A stretch of DNA of 35,336 nt, from positions 1 through 35,336 of the forward strand of contig JPHH03000114.1 of NCBI GenBank assembly GCA_000750105.3. The letters are read 5' to 3'. The notes under the pieces were generated by a model, which was given only the letters and a program-made list of their open reading frames with translations, searched no databases and was not told where the DNA came from. A program made the position numbers and the translations under genes. This stretch comes from Tolypocladium sp. Sup5 PDA-1 (lineage: Eukaryota > Ascomycota > Sordariomycetes > Hypocreales > Ophiocordycipitaceae). This document shows positions 10,411 to 21,810 of this stretch, piece after piece (the stretch's first letter is position 1; every line of letters begins with the position of its first letter).

Positions 10411-11752
10411 AGGCGGCCAAAGAGGAGGCGCGAGATGGTACTAGACAGGGCGCCATCCCTGCCAAGAAGTTTCCTAGCATTAATTAAAGTTAATAGAAGT
10501 CCAATGTTCTACTACCACCGCCATTCGAAAGTGCATTTGGTCTGGCTATACTACTACGATACTAGTGTTTACGTGCGCTGTATGTTTCTCAGCTAGGCTG
10601 GAATGCCCCTATTTGAGTGCATCGACTAGGCTAATAAGGCCGGCGTCATCGACGGGGTTACATATCTTTAAGGAAGTACATACCCTGTCTTAGACATGAG
10701 GTAACGAATCAATAATCTCGGTCAGCAATATGTCAAACGAAAGGCAACTGCAGCTGTCGCCGTTAGGTTTCCTTGTCAACCGAATCATTTCCATTAGTAG
10801 TTGAACGACATGCAACGTCTGCTGACATGGTCAACGGGGCGAACGCTTGGCAGCACAGTCAACTCTGTACAAGTGGCTGGGGTTGGGGTTTGGGCCGCTG
10901 GGAGTCTAATCGGTGGATCTAGCGAAGCCATCCTAATCGGGCAGTTATGTCCGTAGCAGCAAGGAGCCCAGTCTCGAACGCTGACTGCACAAAGCCACCA
11001 AGATTCTAGGACGGCCCCAATATGCGCGAAGTCTTGAACAACTCACGACGATGAATACCTCGACAAAAACCTATACAATTGAAGGCCATGGAGGTGCAAT
11101 CCGCATTCACCTCGAGATGAGAAAATGTTCAACAATGCTCGACCTAAGCATGCGAGGATGTTCAAAGCTGTGATCTCACAATGTGAGTTCAGGGCTTTCC
11201 TGACCTCAGTCATCGATCGTCGTTGCGCGTCGGGCGGCTTTCGAGCTGGAACTATCATCGTAGGTGACACTTGAAAATGTGGCGCAGCCATAAAGTAGGT
11301 AAAGGCGAACGTGAAATATTTACCTCGCCAGAGCTTGCTTGAATGACTCAATAAGACATTCATTCGCAGGTTTTGAGACCAAATTGCTTGGGTCTCCTCC
11401 ATGCGATGCTAATTGGCGAGGCGCCGCGGCCGTCAGGGGCATGCATGGGTCATGTCGGTTCGGGAAAAACTTCTTTTCTGAGTTAGCGCCAAACCTCTTT
11501 CTTGCATGGCAGTTGTTTTCCCAACAGGCTGGCTTGGTCTGTTGTCCCCACAAAAGTTCCCCGCGTCGCTGATTCGCGGAGAACAGTCCCCTTTTTTGGG
11601 CACAGGACCTGCAAGACGCCATGCCCGCTTCCCCGCATCTCTGCCTGATGTTTAATCCCAGCATCTCACATGTCGATGCAAGCCCAGGATCTCGCCCGCA
11701 ATTGACACTGTATCATGTGTACGATCACGAGTTTTGGAGGAGATTCAGTATC
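10411..11752. other. Long stretch without recognisable gene, upstream of the regulator
   Basis: No convincing gene. Minus-strand frames at 11043-11402 and 11320-11664 are open but not protein-like. The last few hundred bases should contain the promoter of the regulator that starts at 11753. Its frame is open back to 11621, but a zinc cluster close to the N-terminus argues for the later ATG. Confidence 0.35.
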
Positions 11753-14164
11753 ATGTCGACTTCGGCAGAGACTCGAGGAAAGATTCGACGCTCTTGGAGG
11801 GGTTGTACGGTAGTCTCTCCGTCTCCGCTGTACCGGCCCCTCGCATGGCTAAACAATCATTCCAGAACTGCCGCAACAAGTATGATCAACCACCCCGGAG
11901 ATGACGACGCAAATGAGCATGCTAGAGTCTTTACCACTGACGTATACTTTTTCCTCCCCTCGCACTAGGCATTTGAAATGTATGTTTGGCTTTCTCCAAG
12001 AATATTCTGTCTTATGCTCAACTCGACTTTAGGCGATGATACTCAGCCAAGCTGTACTCGCTGTGCTAGAACTGGAGCTCAGTGTGTGCGCGAAATCAGA
12101 TTCAAACCGCAAGTCAAACCCAAGTAAGCTGAGAAAAAAGCTTGCGCGGAAACTGTTGACTCCGGGCAAGTGCTGACGATATAGGTCTTTCGCCTCCGAG
12201 ACGGCAGGAGAGCAGGACAGGTCCAATAACTACAAGTTTCCTTCCCGACAGAGTTGGTGTACGCTTGACAGCCTATCAAGGTTCATCGATGAACGTCAAA
12301 ACTTGCCTCCTATCGATCATATGCTTCCAAGTGACAAGTCAAGAAGCAAACAAAATACGTCTTCTCATGGCAGCGAACACGAGCGCCGGCCGTGGCAAGC
12401 GCACCCAAGTCAGGATAGGACTTGCTCTGAAGGCAATCACTACCCTGTAGAATTGCCAGATAGCAGGTCGTGGTCTCCCGTATCTAGCGCTGGCTTGTCT
12501 GTCTCCGATCGGGGATATGGAACCTCCGGAGAGAGCTTACGGTCATGTCCACCTATCGGCATGCGGTCTGAGCAGGTTGCGATTGAAGAACATTGCAGCT
12601 TTGACTCCTCGTCAAAACCGACCACCGACTGCGCCAATGTGCCTGACATTTACTCAGACAGCCTCGGATCTCCAGGGACAGCGCATTTTCCGGATGAAGG
12701 GAGCGTCTGTGTGCCGGAAACAGAGGATACCACGCATGGCGAAAACACCGACCTGCTGGCCCGCAAGCATATTTCAGCCTGGCCGTTACGAAATCCCAAC
12801 GAGATCAGGTTGATGCGGTACTTCATTGAGAATGTTTCACGCCGCTTTGACCTTTGCGACCCTGAGCGACACTTCGCTTTGGTTGTTCCGTGGAGGGCGG
12901 CGTTCTGTCAGCCTCTGCTTGACGCTACGTTCGCTCTAAGCGCGAGATGCCTTAGTCGCACCACCGAATTCGACTCCTACGTCTCAACCAAATATTATCA
13001 CAGCTGCCTGAATAAGCTTATACCTACGCTAGGTGGCCCTGATGCCCTGAAAAACCAGGATTTGTTTGCCGCCATCGTTCTGTTGAGGACCCTGGAGGAA
13101 ATTGATTGTAAGCCCCCTCCGTATAATTCTATACTTTATTATAGGTTATTCCAAACATTGCCATGAAGTTGAGCGCTCTTTGTTACTACATAATGGGCAA
13201 TATCGAATGGAGAGTATGTCGGGCATGGGAGGAGTCCGAGCGGAGCCTGTCTCCAATTCGTCCAGACTTGAGTGGGAGTAAAGGACATTTCTCGTTAACA
13301 ATGGATACAGTCCCCCTGTCTGGCGCCGATTCAAGCACCCATCTCTTTGGAAGCCATCTCTTCGTCAGTGCTTCCGCTCCGGAGCAACGGTCAGCAAGCC
13401 CTTGTGCTCGCTCACAACACACAGATCCACTCACCGGTTTGCGCCGCGCTTCGTCTTTAGTTGCATTTCGCCAGGAAATCTACACAGCTTTCGCAACCCA
13501 AAGACCCGTGAATCGTGCCTTTTGCCCCTGCGATATTGATCGATCTGTCGATAATTCTGCCGACGACTGCACCTGGACCAATCGAGTCTTGCTGCATCTA
13601 GTCGATACTTTGGACTACTGCTATGGGAGCGACCGCTCCACCCCCGATGAGTCGGTGCGGAGGCACAAGGATCTGTGGACCTATGCAGAGCAGTGGTACA
13701 ACAACAAGCCGCCGAGTTTCGACCCCATAACCGCTGGGGAAATTCAGACGTCTTCATCAAGGGAGAGCGGCGTCAACGCAATGGGTTTTGATTCAAAAAT
13801 ATGGATCCTCTCGGACGCTGCTGCAACCGGGCTGCTAAACTATCACCTGCTGCTCATCCTGTTGCTCTCTTTCGATCCCCAGGCACCCCGGGTAGGGCCA
13901 TCACGGGCACGCTTCTTGAGACGGCAGGACAGAGAAATCAAACACGAAGTGATGACGTTACTTGGGCTTGCAAACGGGAATGACCAGTGCGCGCCTCATT
14001 TCGTGCTGGCTTGCATGGGTATAGCACTGGCGGGCGACAGGTTCGAGGATCATTCGGAACAAGAAGAGCTGATGAAGTTTCTCCGGAGGACCGAGTCCGT
14101 CCATGCGTGGAGCACTCTTGCAGCCCAGCGACATTTGATCGAGGCATGGTCACAAGCAGACTGA
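11753..14164 (+). CDS. Zn2Cys6 transcription factor, full length
   Basis: Six exons give 649 residues: 11753-11809, 11866-11879, 11969-11979, 12033-12123, 12185-13107 and 13311-14164. The zinc cluster (Cys18, 21, 28, 35, 38, 45; CX2CX6CX6CX2CX6C) becomes readable only when the 14-nt and 11-nt exons are included; these supply NCRNK and HLK. From about residue 210 the protein resembles the fungal-specific regulatory domain of PF11951 type, with FIENVSRRFDLCDP, WRAAFCQPLLDA, DLFAAIVLLRTLEEID, THLFGSHLFV and FRQEIYTAFATQRPV. The join at 13107/13311 is the least certain. A model with two short introns would insert about 24 residues there, and the long intron was preferred because the domain then reads through without an insertion. 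The gene converges on the P450 193 bases away and is the obvious candidate regulator of the P450-reductase pair. Confidence 0.85.
11969..11979 (+). other. 11-nt micro-exon inside the zinc cluster
   Basis: GCATTTGAAAT is flanked by CACTAG upstream and GTATGT downstream. It supplies His-Leu-Lys and the first base of Cys28. With it the finger has the canonical six-residue spacing between the second and third cysteines; without it, the frame breaks. An exon of 14 nt (11866-11879) precedes it. Confidence 0.75.
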
Positions 14165-14357
14165 TATCATGTATTGCTTATCCTTGAAAATATACTGGCA
14201 TTTTAGTCAATAAAAAGGTACCTCTAGGAGATTGGTGAAAAGTTTGTGACTGCCGGGGAGAGACAATTCGCCAGGTCTTTGGGTCAAAAACCCCGTGCTA
14301 AGGCAAATTTTCGATCTTATGCTGCTGTTCCCCGTCCAAGCAAATAAATAACATTTT

Positions 14358-15977
14358 CTAAATCTGCCGCCTCCAAACCTTTATGGGCATGTCTTTTATG
14401 AGAAGATTTGTCCCCTCAGTTCTCAAAGGCTCCCAGTCCTGGGACGGGAGCGCCATTTCATATCGATGAACAACCGAGGCAAGGAGCACGGTCTGTTCCA
14501 GGTATGAGATATTCCGGCCAATGCAACCCCTGGCACCAGTGCTGAATGGCACAAAACCATGTTGCAGCTCGCGGCTCCCCTCTTCCAGCCACCGCTCCGG
14601 AATGAACTTCTCTGGTTCGGAGAAGACGGATTCATCACGGTGCGCCGTCCAAGACGAGATGCTGACAGAGGTATCGCCGGGAATGAATTCGGAACCAATA
14701 ACGCAGCCGCTTGGCGGCGTGCGTCGAGGAAGATTGAATGTCACGGGAGGATTGATGCGAAGCGACTCGTCCAGGACAGCTCGAAGATACGGGAGATACT
14801 TTGTCTTTCCGTGCGGAGCCACCACTTCGTTTTCTTGGAGAGCGACGTCGACCTCCTGACGAAGCTTTTTAAGGATTTCTGGATTCCTGAGCAAATGGTA
14901 GAGGACATTGGTCATGGCGATGGCTGTGGTGTCCGACCCGGCGTTCATCATTATTGACACCTCCGCCACTATCTCTCCCCGCTCCAGGTTATTGGGTTGT
15001 CCAGCCTTGTCTTGCATCATAGCCTGGAAAAAGTCGTCCAGCTTCTCCCCGGCTTGGTAACGGGCAAGTCGTTTCTGCGCTCGGTGGTACACAATGTCGT
15101 TCCAGGCCTTGCTGACGTCCAACATTCGACGCAGCTTCGCGGAAAAGAGCTTCGCGAGATACTGATTCAACTTAAACCATGGGTACGCCCAAACCAGGCA
15201 CACTTGGGCAACTGCCGTATTGTGAAGCGTTTCGCAGAATTTGGCCTGGTAAAGCGTGCCGTCCATTCGCTCAGCGGTGATTTCGTCGGAACCTTTGTCC
15301 AGGAAATCGAGCTTCTCGGAGAGGCCAATGTCGGCAATGGCCTCAACTGTGAAGAGGTTGGTATACTTGCGGTAGTCAAACGTCAACTCATTGAGATCAG
15401 GATCGCCTGCGGTCTTTGGGGGAGCAGTGCAAGCCCTGTCACAAGCCCTCAGGAAACGCTCGGTCTTGTCGGCGACCTTGAATTCCCAATCCTCGAGGTT
15501 TTTGAGGGCATATGCCGAGGATAGTATCCTTCGCTTTCGTGCATGTTCTGCTTTGTCTAACACGTCGGCCAGATGGAAGTGAGATCCGGATGTAACGTCA
15601 TAGAAGACATCCTTAGTGCAAGGAGTGCCATGGCCATAAATATCCTAGCGTACGTCAATATCTCTCTACACTCTTTTATATAGTTGCTGGGAACTTGAAC
15701 AGCTCCGTACCTTGATCGCCTGAACCCCAGTGAAAGAAAGTGAATTAGGTCCTATCCTGACAACGGGATATTTTTGGTGTAACCTAGCCAAACGTTCGGT
15801 GCGAAACCCTTTGGCAGCTTCATACATGAACCCCAGGTCTGTGATTCCAGCCAAGACATTCACAGAGGGGTATTTTCGAAAGCCTTTAGGGTCCCGAAGA
15901 TATGCATAAACAGGCCAGATAATAAAATATAAGGACAACGACACCACGGTGGTGAGGGGGACAAACAAGGCGTACAT
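14358..15977 (-). CDS. Cytochrome P450, CYP53-like (benzoate 4-monooxygenase type)
   Basis: Two exons (15711-15977 and 14358-15644) encode 517 residues, the normal length for the family. The N-terminus has a membrane anchor (LTTVVSLSLYFIIW). The I-helix motif NAGSDTT is near 323-329, the ExxR motif ESLR near 382-385, PERW near 438-441 and the heme loop FSTGARGCIGR, with ligand Cys463. The stretches AEHARKRRILSSAYALKNLE and GEIVAEVSIMMNAGSDTTA are characteristic of CYP53, which para-hydroxylates benzoate in the ER using NADPH-P450 reductase. The N-terminal 90 residues look less like classical CYP53, so the substrate may differ. A frame extension to 16064 exists, but the inner ATG places the anchor properly. 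TATATA lies at 16041-16046, about 65 bases before the start. It is divergent from the reductase gene and convergent with the regulator. Confidence 0.9.
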
Positions 15978-17247
15978 CTTGACTGTGTTCTCGTGTCGTC
16001 GTCTTGCATATGTCTGAACGATGTGCTTGACTGGCTGAGCTATATACTGAGGGCTTAACCTCATATATAGTTGTTGAATGATCGATGGTTGCGTCCCGGA
16101 TTTAGACGTTTTCGGAAATTCTCTACGTTCTGGTGTCCTGGGGACGATCCCGTTTGCCGAGTGGGCCTTAGCTCGACGCCCCCGCAGTGGGCCACCAGTG
16201 TTCCAAAATGGCGAGGTTCTACTTGGCTGAGCAGAACACTCAGTTGCGCGCTAGCGCAAGGGATGAGTGTCGTGAACATTGACGTCCGGTGATACAATGT
16301 GGGGATTCGGAATCTGCAAAACGTGGTGTTAGTCCACTTCTAGAGAAGGAAACTCGATCCGAGAAGTCAGCTGACGATCATATGAAGTACAGCAAGATCG
16401 GAGCGTAGGCTACCGACTCGTCAATAGCGGTAATGGCGTCTTCAGCAGGCTGCAGTACACCTCGCCCTCAGCATGAAGATAGATGCAAGGGTGCCTCCGT
16501 GGCAGTTGCATGCAATTAACCCTCCAATCCTCGAGTTCTACGCGAAAGAAAAAAGAAAAAAGAAAAAAAAAGACCCCGCGAACGCAGTAAGATTGACAAT
16601 TGTGTATAGCTCGACTCTCCAGGACTGTCTCGTTTCCGTAGGCTAAATTTCAACCATGGCGCGTGCAATAACAAGCCGAAACAACACCAAACAGAAGGAA
16701 GGCGATGAGTGCAATCCAGGCATCTTTACCGTTTTTGGGCAATGGTGTTCGAGGTGTGTGACGTGTAGCTCCTCGTTTGAAAGCCACTTCCGGCTCGATT
16801 GGCGGAGTCGTGAATTACTTCCTAATTGGGTACGGGCAAAGTGTTCACAAGCCTCGGAATCAGGTACCTAATTGGGACTGCGAATGGATATCGATCGGGA
16901 AAAAGAGCGCAGCCCTAGTTAGACCCTGGGTAGCTTGTCCTCATGAAAGTGGGCCCAGCTTTCAGGAACCAATAGCTGGTGAATATGAAGCGAAGTGCCT
17001 AAAAGAATCCTTCTTGAGCACCGGTACCGGCGACGATTCGATCTGAATCGTTCTGGCTGATCAGCCGTTCGGGGTGATAAATTGAGCCTGAACCACGTCC
17101 TCATTTGCATCGTGGGTTGTATTCAAAACCCTGGAATTGATATACCGAAATCCCTTACATCCCCGAGTCTCCTCTTCTTGATACGTTATTATTCTACATC
17201 GGACCGTCAAAGTCCCAAAAAGACCTTTGAGGATAGTCCTTTCAATC
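15978..17247. promoter_or_regulatory. Divergent promoter region between P450 and reductase genes
   Basis: A 1.27 kb gene-free spacer separates the two start codons. On the P450 side there are two TATA-like stretches (16041-16046 and 16064-16069, TATATA). Toward the middle lies an A/G-only tract. A TCCG...CGGA pair with a 19-base spacer is at about 16285-16311; it could be a Zn2Cys6 site, but such pairs occur by chance. Short open frames inside are not protein-like. Confidence 0.55.
16544..16573 (+). repeat. Polypurine (GA/A-rich) tract
   Basis: Thirty bases consist only of A and G, arranged as repeated GAAA... and A6-A9 runs. Such nucleosome-poor tracts are common in fungal promoters. This one sits about 570 bases from the P450 start and 675 from the reductase start. 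Confidence 0.6.
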
Positions 17248-19414
17248 ATGTCCTCGATTTCAGGGATTTCTTTAGGATTGGCCTACGTTGTGGAACGAGC
17301 CTCACCTCGAACACTGGCAGATATCATCTCATTGCTAGGGTTTGCCGCGTGTGTGACATTCGTCATACATAAGCCGTGGGATCGTCCCGATCCATATCGT
17401 CATGTGTGGTTCGAAAAGCCTCAGCTTGCGGACGGAACGGGCCGAGATCAGACCCAAGAGACACGCAACGTAGCCAAGAAGTTGACGGACACGGTATGTA
17501 ATGGTTTTCCTCCGCAGTCCCAGCAATGATCAGCTCTGACAAGTAATGCCGCAGGATTGCGATATGGTGATATTCTGGGGATCTCAGTCCGGCACCGCTG
17601 AGGGATTTGCGGCGCGTCTCGCCCGAGAGGCTCACAACCGCTTGGGCCTTGCTGCCATATCGGCCGACCTTTCAGACTTCGACCCTGAGACGATCCCGTT
17701 GATACCAAAGTCGACCACAATCGTGTTTATTATGTCCACGTATGGAGAGGGCGAGCCCAGCGACAACAGCGGCGAATTTTGGAAGTGGCTACAGAATTTC
17801 AGTTCTTCTCTTCAGGAATTCGAGTACATGGCCTTTGGGTTAGGAAACAGCAATTATCAACACTACAACCGCGTCATCGACCTTGTTACCTCCAAGATGA
17901 ATCAATTGGGGGCAACGAGTGTTCTGCCAGTCGGAAAAGCCGACGATTCACGAGGCAACACTGAGGAACATTTCCTGGAGTGGAAAGAGTCTCTCTTGGC
18001 ATATTTGCGGGACACTTTGCATCTCACGGATAGAGGGCCGACATATCACCCCGTGCTTGAAGTCGTTGAGGACGAATCTCTCGATATCATGGACCTATAT
18101 CAGGGTATCAGACCTTCAAGCGCTTTGGCTTCGGGCCAATCACCAGTGGTCTCTGTCCCTGTGCGTTGTGCTCACGAACTCCTTAAAGAGTCGTCGAGAA
18201 ATTGTGTGCACCTGGACTTGGATCTTTCCGAGGCCCCGAGCGTCGGTTATACGACAGGGGATCATATCGCCGTCTGGCCAGTAAACCCCGAGGATGAGAT
18301 TCAACGACTTCTCGGCGTGTTACGCCTTTCGGGACGCAAAGACACCCCGATCTCGGTAAAGCCTCTTGATCGAACAACGAAGCTCCATGTACCGAGCCGT
18401 ACGACAGCATACCATCTCTTCAGGAGTTATCTGGAAATTTGCGCGCCAGTCTCGCGAGACACCGTCATTGCTCTACGACAGTTTGCCACCTCTTCGTCGG
18501 TCCGAACTTTCCTAGACGCATTGTCGGACAAGACAGCGTACGCTGCCTTGTTGGAAGAGCAGCACTTGACTCTCGGTCGTCTTCTGGAGCTTGCCGCGGC
18601 AGCTGACGGGGAATCAAACGACGGGACTTTCTCTACTCTCCCATTAAGCTTCGTCATAGAGTCATTGAATTTCCTTCAGCCTCGTTTGTACTCAATCTCC
18701 ACCAGCAGCACGATCTCACCGCGAAATCCCAGCATCACCGCTCTGGTCATTCGAACCCCATTACTCAAAAATCCCCATACATCAATCTGCGGAGTAGCTT
18801 CGAACTATCTCCATTCAACCTCCTTGCAGGTCGGAAATTCTGACCCGTCCTTGTCTCAATTATCTGCTGACACCGCGACTGGGTTACTTCCGCCAACTTT
18901 GGACGTATCCATTCGAAAGTCAAAGTTCCGACCTCCACCTCCTGGATCTGCGGTCGTCATGATCGCTGCAGGGACTGGTCTAGCACCCTTCCGCGGCTTT
19001 TTGTTAGAAAGGGCGCGCATGCACTCAATGGGGCGAGCAGTAGGGCGGACTCTTCTGTTCTTTGGGTGCAGGTCTCCAACGGAAGATCTACTCTACGAGG
19101 AGGAGCTACGGCAAGCCGCTAACAAGCTGCCAGATGCGGAGATCATCAACATCTTTTCCCGAGTGCAAGATCCTGGAAAAGCCCGAGGCTATGTTCAAGA
19201 CGCCGTCATGAGTCGCGGAGGTGAGCTCAGTTCAATCATCTTGGAGCAGGGGGCTCGAGTGTATGTTTGCGGGAGGGCAGCCATGTCGCGAGAAGTGGTC
19301 AAGGTTCTCAAAAACGCAGTAGGAGCCTCCAAAGGCTGGGGCGAGAGTCAGTGCGAAGAATGGTGGGTAGGATGGAGAAGACAGGGAGGCTTTGTAGAAG
19401 ACGTTTGGGGATAG
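17248..19414 (+). CDS. NADPH-cytochrome P450 reductase
   Basis: Two exons (17248-17493, 17555-19414) encode 701 residues, the usual length. After an N-terminal anchor (LADIISLLGFAACVTFVI) come the FMN-domain motifs GSQSGTAE (about 91-98), STYGEGEPSDN and FGLGNSNYQHYN. Next are the FAD-binding stretches RLYSIST (about 459-465) and GVASNYLHS, then the NADPH-binding stretches AAGTGLAPFRGF (about 553-564), FFGCRSP and YVCGRA. The C-terminus is FVEDVWG, with the expected near-terminal aromatic residue. The enzyme passes electrons from NADPH through FAD and FMN to microsomal P450s and cytochrome b5. Filamentous fungi often keep a housekeeping reductase and extra copies tied to particular P450s. The head-to-head position with the P450 suggests this is a dedicated one. 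No frameshift or stop interrupts it. Confidence 0.93.
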
Positions 19415-19564
19415 CCCTCATTTCCGTCCAAGTGCAGCCCTACTTGCAGCGCAATAGTTGCTGATATATCTGGATCGAAGAGTGGAGACCACCCTGTTTC
19501 CCTGATTCTATTCTGACTCGCCGTTTTCCGTGATTCACATGAATCTACGTCAAGGGCAACTTTT

Positions 19565-20434
19565 CTATTTACAACTAATCAAAAGGCGCTCGTCAGGACT
19601 ACTGAATCTTCCAAACGGACGGATACCCAGCCTTGCTTTCTCATAAGCTGGCCGCTCAATCATGACTCCAACCTGCGGCTGTAGGAGTTCCCTCAGCTCA
19701 TCCCAGGAAATTCCTACGGCCTGGATGGATATATTCCGGATGTTAAGTGCTCCTAGGAGACCTACCGCAACTGGGATTGAATTCTGAAAGCGGAGGAGAT
19801 TGCACAACAAAGGATGAAATCTGCTCATCGCTAACCTTTCCGGGACACAGGCCGGATTTTAGTTTTTCGATAGCATGCGAACCAGCCATTTAGCGTCAGA
19901 GCTGTTCAGTCTTCGGAATACACTGGAAAGCAGATCACCCGAGCTGCTAGATTGACAACGTATTCCCTCAATTTCTTCTAGTAGATCAGCGGACGAGAAT
20001 GGTGATAAGACTGCAACCTGATCGAGGATATCGTCAAGTTCTTGCAGAGTCACTTTCGGACTTATCCTGGGCTCGCAGTCGGTTATAGCCATCACGCGCT
20101 CAACACAGATTGCGAAGTCCGGGCCGTTCCTGGTTTGCCATCTCTGTAGCTCCTTCATTCGGGATGATCCAAGACATTGTGCCCATTGGACAATCCCCTC
20201 GAGCTGTCTTTTTTACAAGCCGAAAACCCGGTCTGGCCTGCGTTCGGGAAAGAGGCAGGATATGAATGCCACGGCTTCTGGGCCTCGACGTGGGATGGCT
20301 TCATCGTGCTTGTCGAACCAGCTGGCAAAGGCGTACGCATCGAGCTCCTGGATGTTCTCGATACTGAATGGCCTCGTGTGGTTTCTTTCGAGTTCACTGA
20401 GCAGTTCGCATAACTGGTGAAATGGAAATGGCAT
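19565..20434 (-). pseudogene. ATP-dependent DNA ligase relic, N-terminal region only
   Basis: One minus-strand frame starts MPFPFHQLCELLSELERN and continues with FPERRPDRVFGL, RQLEGIVQWAQCLGSSR, KWLVRML and a segment ending FHPLLCNLLRFQNS. This is the N-terminal DNA-binding region of the fungal ligase-like family. A TAA at about 20206-20208 replaces the Gln expected after VFGL, and a second TAA follows LSKN near 19859. The frame is otherwise kept. It stops at 19565, before the adenylation domain with the catalytic lysine (KYDGE-type motif), which is missing. Intact relatives are several hundred residues longer. It was probably never part of the monooxygenase module; it is a fragment of a dispersed gene family. 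Confidence 0.72.
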
Positions 20435-20840
20435 GTTGACTGTTGAAGCGAGTGGTGGAGAAGGATTGGCGGAATGAGACATGAGCCGTGAAACAACACT
20501 TTACTTCGATTATGGGCTTGACGGGTGTAAAAATCCGCGGATACAACCGCCAGAGTGTGACGACTGGGGTTTCCAAGGGGTTAATCGTGATTGGGGTTTA
20601 TGTTGGCAGAAAGGTCAGGACGTCGCGAAGCAATGAACTGAACGCCATAACTCCGTCAGTCGATGTCCCATTTTTGTTTTGGAATTCTGCAATCAGTCCA
20701 TCCCATGCATGGTACAGGGTTCATGGTGTCGCACTTCGGTCCTCACGATCGTAGATGGCGAGTTCAGCTGCAGTGTGTATTTCCGCTTATAGATCTATTT
20801 TGTTAGTCAATGACACTTTGCATCTTTGTAGCCTCTTTGG
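20435..20840. other. Intergenic stretch, nothing recognised
   Basis: No convincing frame or repeat. It separates two minus-strand relics and may have been the promoter of the ligase gene. Confidence 0.3.
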
Positions 20841-21290
20841 CTACAAACGATCAGTTGTGACATGAAGCAGGCAAAAGGGCACTTTGATACCCAGTTGGCG
20901 ATGGCGTTGAGCACCTAGCGCCAGGGCGTCATTGATGAAGCCCACGGATGAGAAGTGCGCCTTGGGGCGGAGCTGCTTGTACCCGAGGCCGGCGCCGTCG
21001 GGGAAGAATTGTCCTCCAGCTTGGCCCGATTGCAAGGCCAAGGCATAGTCGGCGTCGATGCTGTAGAGATTGCGGTGGTGCTCCTCGACCTGGTGTTTGT
21101 AGATGGCCTGCCGAATCTTGTCCTACCAGAAATGCCATATGCGCACGACGATGACGCTGGCCATGATGGCGAGAGCAAAGTACGTCCAGCCCAGCGCATA
21201 CTTGCCGGACTGAGACCACGGGTCGACGACATTGGCCTGGACCAAGCACAGCGAGCAATCCAGCAATTGGGAACGCTCCCCGGCACAGCA
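20841..21290 (-). pseudogene. Ferric reductase-like N-terminal relic
   Basis: The minus-strand frame reads SQSGKYALGWTYFALAIMAS, then VRIWHFW, a TAG at 21123-21125 and, in the same frame, DKIRQAIYKHQVEEHH, QFFPDGAG and SSVGFINDALAL. This is the first membrane segment and the following cytosolic stretch of a metalloreductase (FRE type). The TAG stands where relatives have Gln or Ser. Everything after about 130 residues is gone, including the ferric reductase membrane domain and the FAD and NADPH domains. It is a fragment, not a functional gene. Confidence 0.68.
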
Positions 21291-21810
21291 GTACATGATC
21301 TGCGAGCAGCTTATAGTGCTACGAGCTCTGAGTGCTATGCCTTGAGGAACGAAGCGACGCGAGGTTCTTCTTCTTTCTTCTTTTTGGCTCCGCCCGCAGG
21401 GCCCAAGAATAAGTGAGGTCATCGTCACCGCCAAAAATAGGCAAGTGGGGGGATTTGGTTGTGGTGGCAACAATTAACGATCTGTACAGCCTTTCTACTA
21501 GTATGAGGCTTCGGGCCACTCTACCATTGACCATTGATTCTTCAATCGTCCCCCATCAAATCTGTGGCCGTTCCAATAGTCATCCGTTCCAGCCCTGCCT
21601 CCGCTGCGGCCATGCGTTCGACGATCCTTTTGCCGATAAGATCCCCCCCCTCTCTCGTACTGGTTATCATCCTCCGCACCTGGTTGCCACATCACGTGGC
21701 CGGGTGGCGAATTGACGAGGAATTACGTCGATGTCCATGCACAAGAACTGGAATCACCCTGACGCTCGATCGCAGCGCAACGTATCCTGCTCTGCCACCA
21801 ACGCTCTTCG
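21291..21810. other. Intergenic stretch upstream of a short regulator
   Basis: No recognised gene. It presumably holds the promoter of the Zn2Cys6 gene starting at 21811. A C8 run lies at 21645-21652. Confidence 0.35.

Noticed and set aside
13108..13310. An extra exon (about 70 bases after TTATTATAG) in the regulator
   Set aside because: It can be spliced in frame but inserts about 24 residues into a conserved part of the regulatory domain; the single-intron model reads better. Not fully excluded.
14521..15524. Plus-strand frames opposite the P450
   Set aside because: Complementary shadows of a well-supported P450 exon.
15978..16064. Start of the P450 at 16064 (29 extra residues)
   Set aside because: The extension is basic and would push the membrane anchor inward; the ATG at 15977 gives the usual N-terminus and length.
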